DNA from: Methanospirillum hungatei JF-1
GTDB taxonomy: Archaea; Halobacteriota; Methanomicrobia; Methanomicrobiales; Methanospirillaceae
Assembly: GCF_000013445.1 (NCBI RefSeq)
Contig: NC_007796.1
Location: 3,074,936-3,138,935, forward strand
Length of the DNA stretch: 64,000 nt
Direction of reading: 5' to 3'
Shown: in pieces, positions 62,990-64,000 of the stretch
Layout: every line of letters begins with the position of its first letter
Numbering within the stretch: position 1 is the stretch's first letter
The notes under the pieces: model-generated
Database searches by the model: none
The model's input: the letters and a program-made list of their open reading frames with translations, nothing else
Told to the model about the DNA's origin: nothing
Made by a program: the position numbers and the translations under genes

Positions 62990-64000
62990 ATGTGTGGCAT
63001 TGTCGGATATGCCGGTTATCGGCGTGCTGCCCCAATCCTGCTCCAGGGTCTTCGAAGGCTGGAGTATCGGGGATATGACTCTTATGGGATAGCAACCCTT
63101 GCATCTGAGGTATGTGTCCACAAAAAGGCCGGAAAAGTCTCTGACCTTCCTGATTCACAGGGCATGTTGCAGGGAACTATCGGAATTGGTCATACCAGAT
63201 GGGCAACTCATGGTATTCCTTCAGATGTCAATGCACATCCACACCAGGACTGTACCGATAAGATTGCGGTTGTTCATAACGGAATAATTGAGAATTATGC
63301 ACATTTGAAACGTGAGCTTATTGGAAGAGGGCATACCTTCCGCTCAGAGACCGATACCGAAGTGATTGCACACCTGATTGAGGAGGCATATGCAGGTGAT
63401 CTGCTTGAAGCGGTCAGAATAACCCTCCCACTCCTGACCGGATCCTATGCATTACTGATTATATCAGCAGGTGAAGACCGGCTTATAGCTGCACGAAACC
63501 AGAGCCCCCTGGTTCTTGGTATTGGGGATGGTGAGATATTTGCTGCATCGGATATCACACCGCTTCTTGAGTATACCTCAAGGATCATTTACCTTGATGA
63601 TGGTGATATTGCAGAACTCAAACCAGATTCATATTCGGTTTACTTTGGGGATAGTCCTGCAGAACGTGAGATCAAAGAGATCACCTGGACTCCAGACACG
63701 GTGCAGAAAGGCGGGTTTGCCCACTACATGCTCAAGGAGATCTTTGAACAGCCGGATGCCATCCACCGGGCGGTTCACGCCGTTTCTGAAGAGACACTGC
63801 CATCTTCCCTACGTCAGGCATCCTCTATTACTGTTGTGGCATGCGGGAGCTCGTATCATGCCGGGATGATATTCCGGTACCTCATTGAACCGGTATGCGG
63901 CATCCCGGTCAGGCTGGAGCTGGGTTCTGAATATAAGTATACCCCGGTCCCGTTCAGTGATGTGATCATCGGTATATCACAGAGTGGTGAAACCGCAGAT
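62990..64000 (+). CDS. glmS: Glutamine-fructose-6-phosphate aminotransferase, N-terminal part
   Basis: The frame is open from the ATG at 62990 to the right edge (337 codons). Cys2 is the glutaminase nucleophile (MCGIVGYAGYRRAAP), followed by RLEYRGYDSYGIATL, GIGHTRWATHGIPSD and VVHNGIIENY. The first isomerase domain begins around residue 240 (HYMLKEIFEQPDAIH, VACGSSYHAGMIF, ISQSGETAD). It makes glucosamine-6-P from fructose-6-P and glutamine, the first step toward UDP-GlcNAc. With glmM and the two nucleotidylyltransferases it completes the pathway in one operon. Confidence 0.95.
   Translation, partial: MCGIVGYAGYRRAAPILLQGLRRLEYRGYDSYGIATLASEVCVHKKAGKVSDLPDSQGMLQGTIGIGHTRWATHGIPSDVNAHPHQDCTDKIAVVHNGIIENYAHLKRELIGRGHTFRSETDTEVIAHLIEEAYAGDLLEAVRITLPLLTGSYALLIISAGEDRLIAARNQSPLVLGIGDGEIFAASDITPLLEYTSRIIYLDDGDIAELKPDSYSVYFGDSPAEREIKEITWTPDTVQKGGFAHYMLKEIFEQPDAIHRAVHAVSEETLPSSLRQASSITVVACGSSYHAGMIFRYLIEPVCGIPVRLELGSEYKYTPVPFSDVIIGISQSGETAD

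Overview
The window looks like a chromosome segment of a methanogenic archaeon of the order Methanomicrobiales, probably Methanospirillum or a close relative. The grounds are O-phosphoseryl-tRNA synthetase (SepRS), 4-demethylwyosine synthase, aRF1 and aEF-2, an rps12-rps7-fusA operon, queuosine/archaeosine precursor genes, an archaeal CCA-adding enzyme, tRNA genes without encoded CCA, and large secreted PKD/PEGA and clostripain-like proteins. The genus is inferred from gene content, not from a search.

Layout. 1-8.2 kb: start of a cation:proton antiporter, a ROK sugar kinase, two tandem secreted clostripain (C11) peptidases converging on a membrane-anchored TPR protein, then a thpR-cca RNA-processing pair. 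8.3-13.7 kb: a glutaredoxin-like protein and a class III ribonucleotide reductase whose C-terminal glycyl-radical domain is damaged, a SulP transporter remnant, a secreted serine hydrolase and a methyltransferase. 13.7-25.3 kb is an accessory zone. It holds a frameshifted AAA-ATPase/nuclease gene, a VTC-domain/DUF4956 pair, a CotH-type protein, and between them a voltage-gated K+ channel gene split by an IS66-family element that itself contains an IS4-family element. Both insertions have visible target duplications, and removing the IS66 element on paper restores a 303-residue channel. 25.3-46.2 kb is mostly core information processing: tRNA-Phe, a DHH phosphoesterase, metG, fusA-rps7-rps12 facing queD-queE-queC, a NUDIX hydrolase, and the tightly overlapped chain prf1-argS-taw1-sepS. 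It ends with a 963-residue PKD/PEGA surface protein.

46.2-55.96 kb is an AT-rich island inserted in a tRNA-Gly(TCC) gene. A 16-bp copy of the tRNA-Gly 3' end lies at 46219-46234, immediately after tRNA-Val, and the intact tRNA-Gly lies at 55948-56018. The roughly 9.7-kb element carries a winged-helix regulator, a PrimPol-like primase coupled to a zinc-finger/P-loop helicase, a DUF2637-like membrane protein fused to a winged helix, a run of small overlapping genes, and a 1592-bp direct duplication containing a TM2-type membrane protein and a SHOCT-like coiled-coil protein. It has no recognisable integrase. This island is the best candidate here for a poorly described system.

56.1-64 kb returns to core genes: a HAD hydrolase, a SufB/D-family protein, pcm, a conserved hypothetical, and an overlapping operon for UDP-N-acetylhexosamine synthesis (glmM, two sugar-1-phosphate nucleotidylyltransferases, and the start of glmS).
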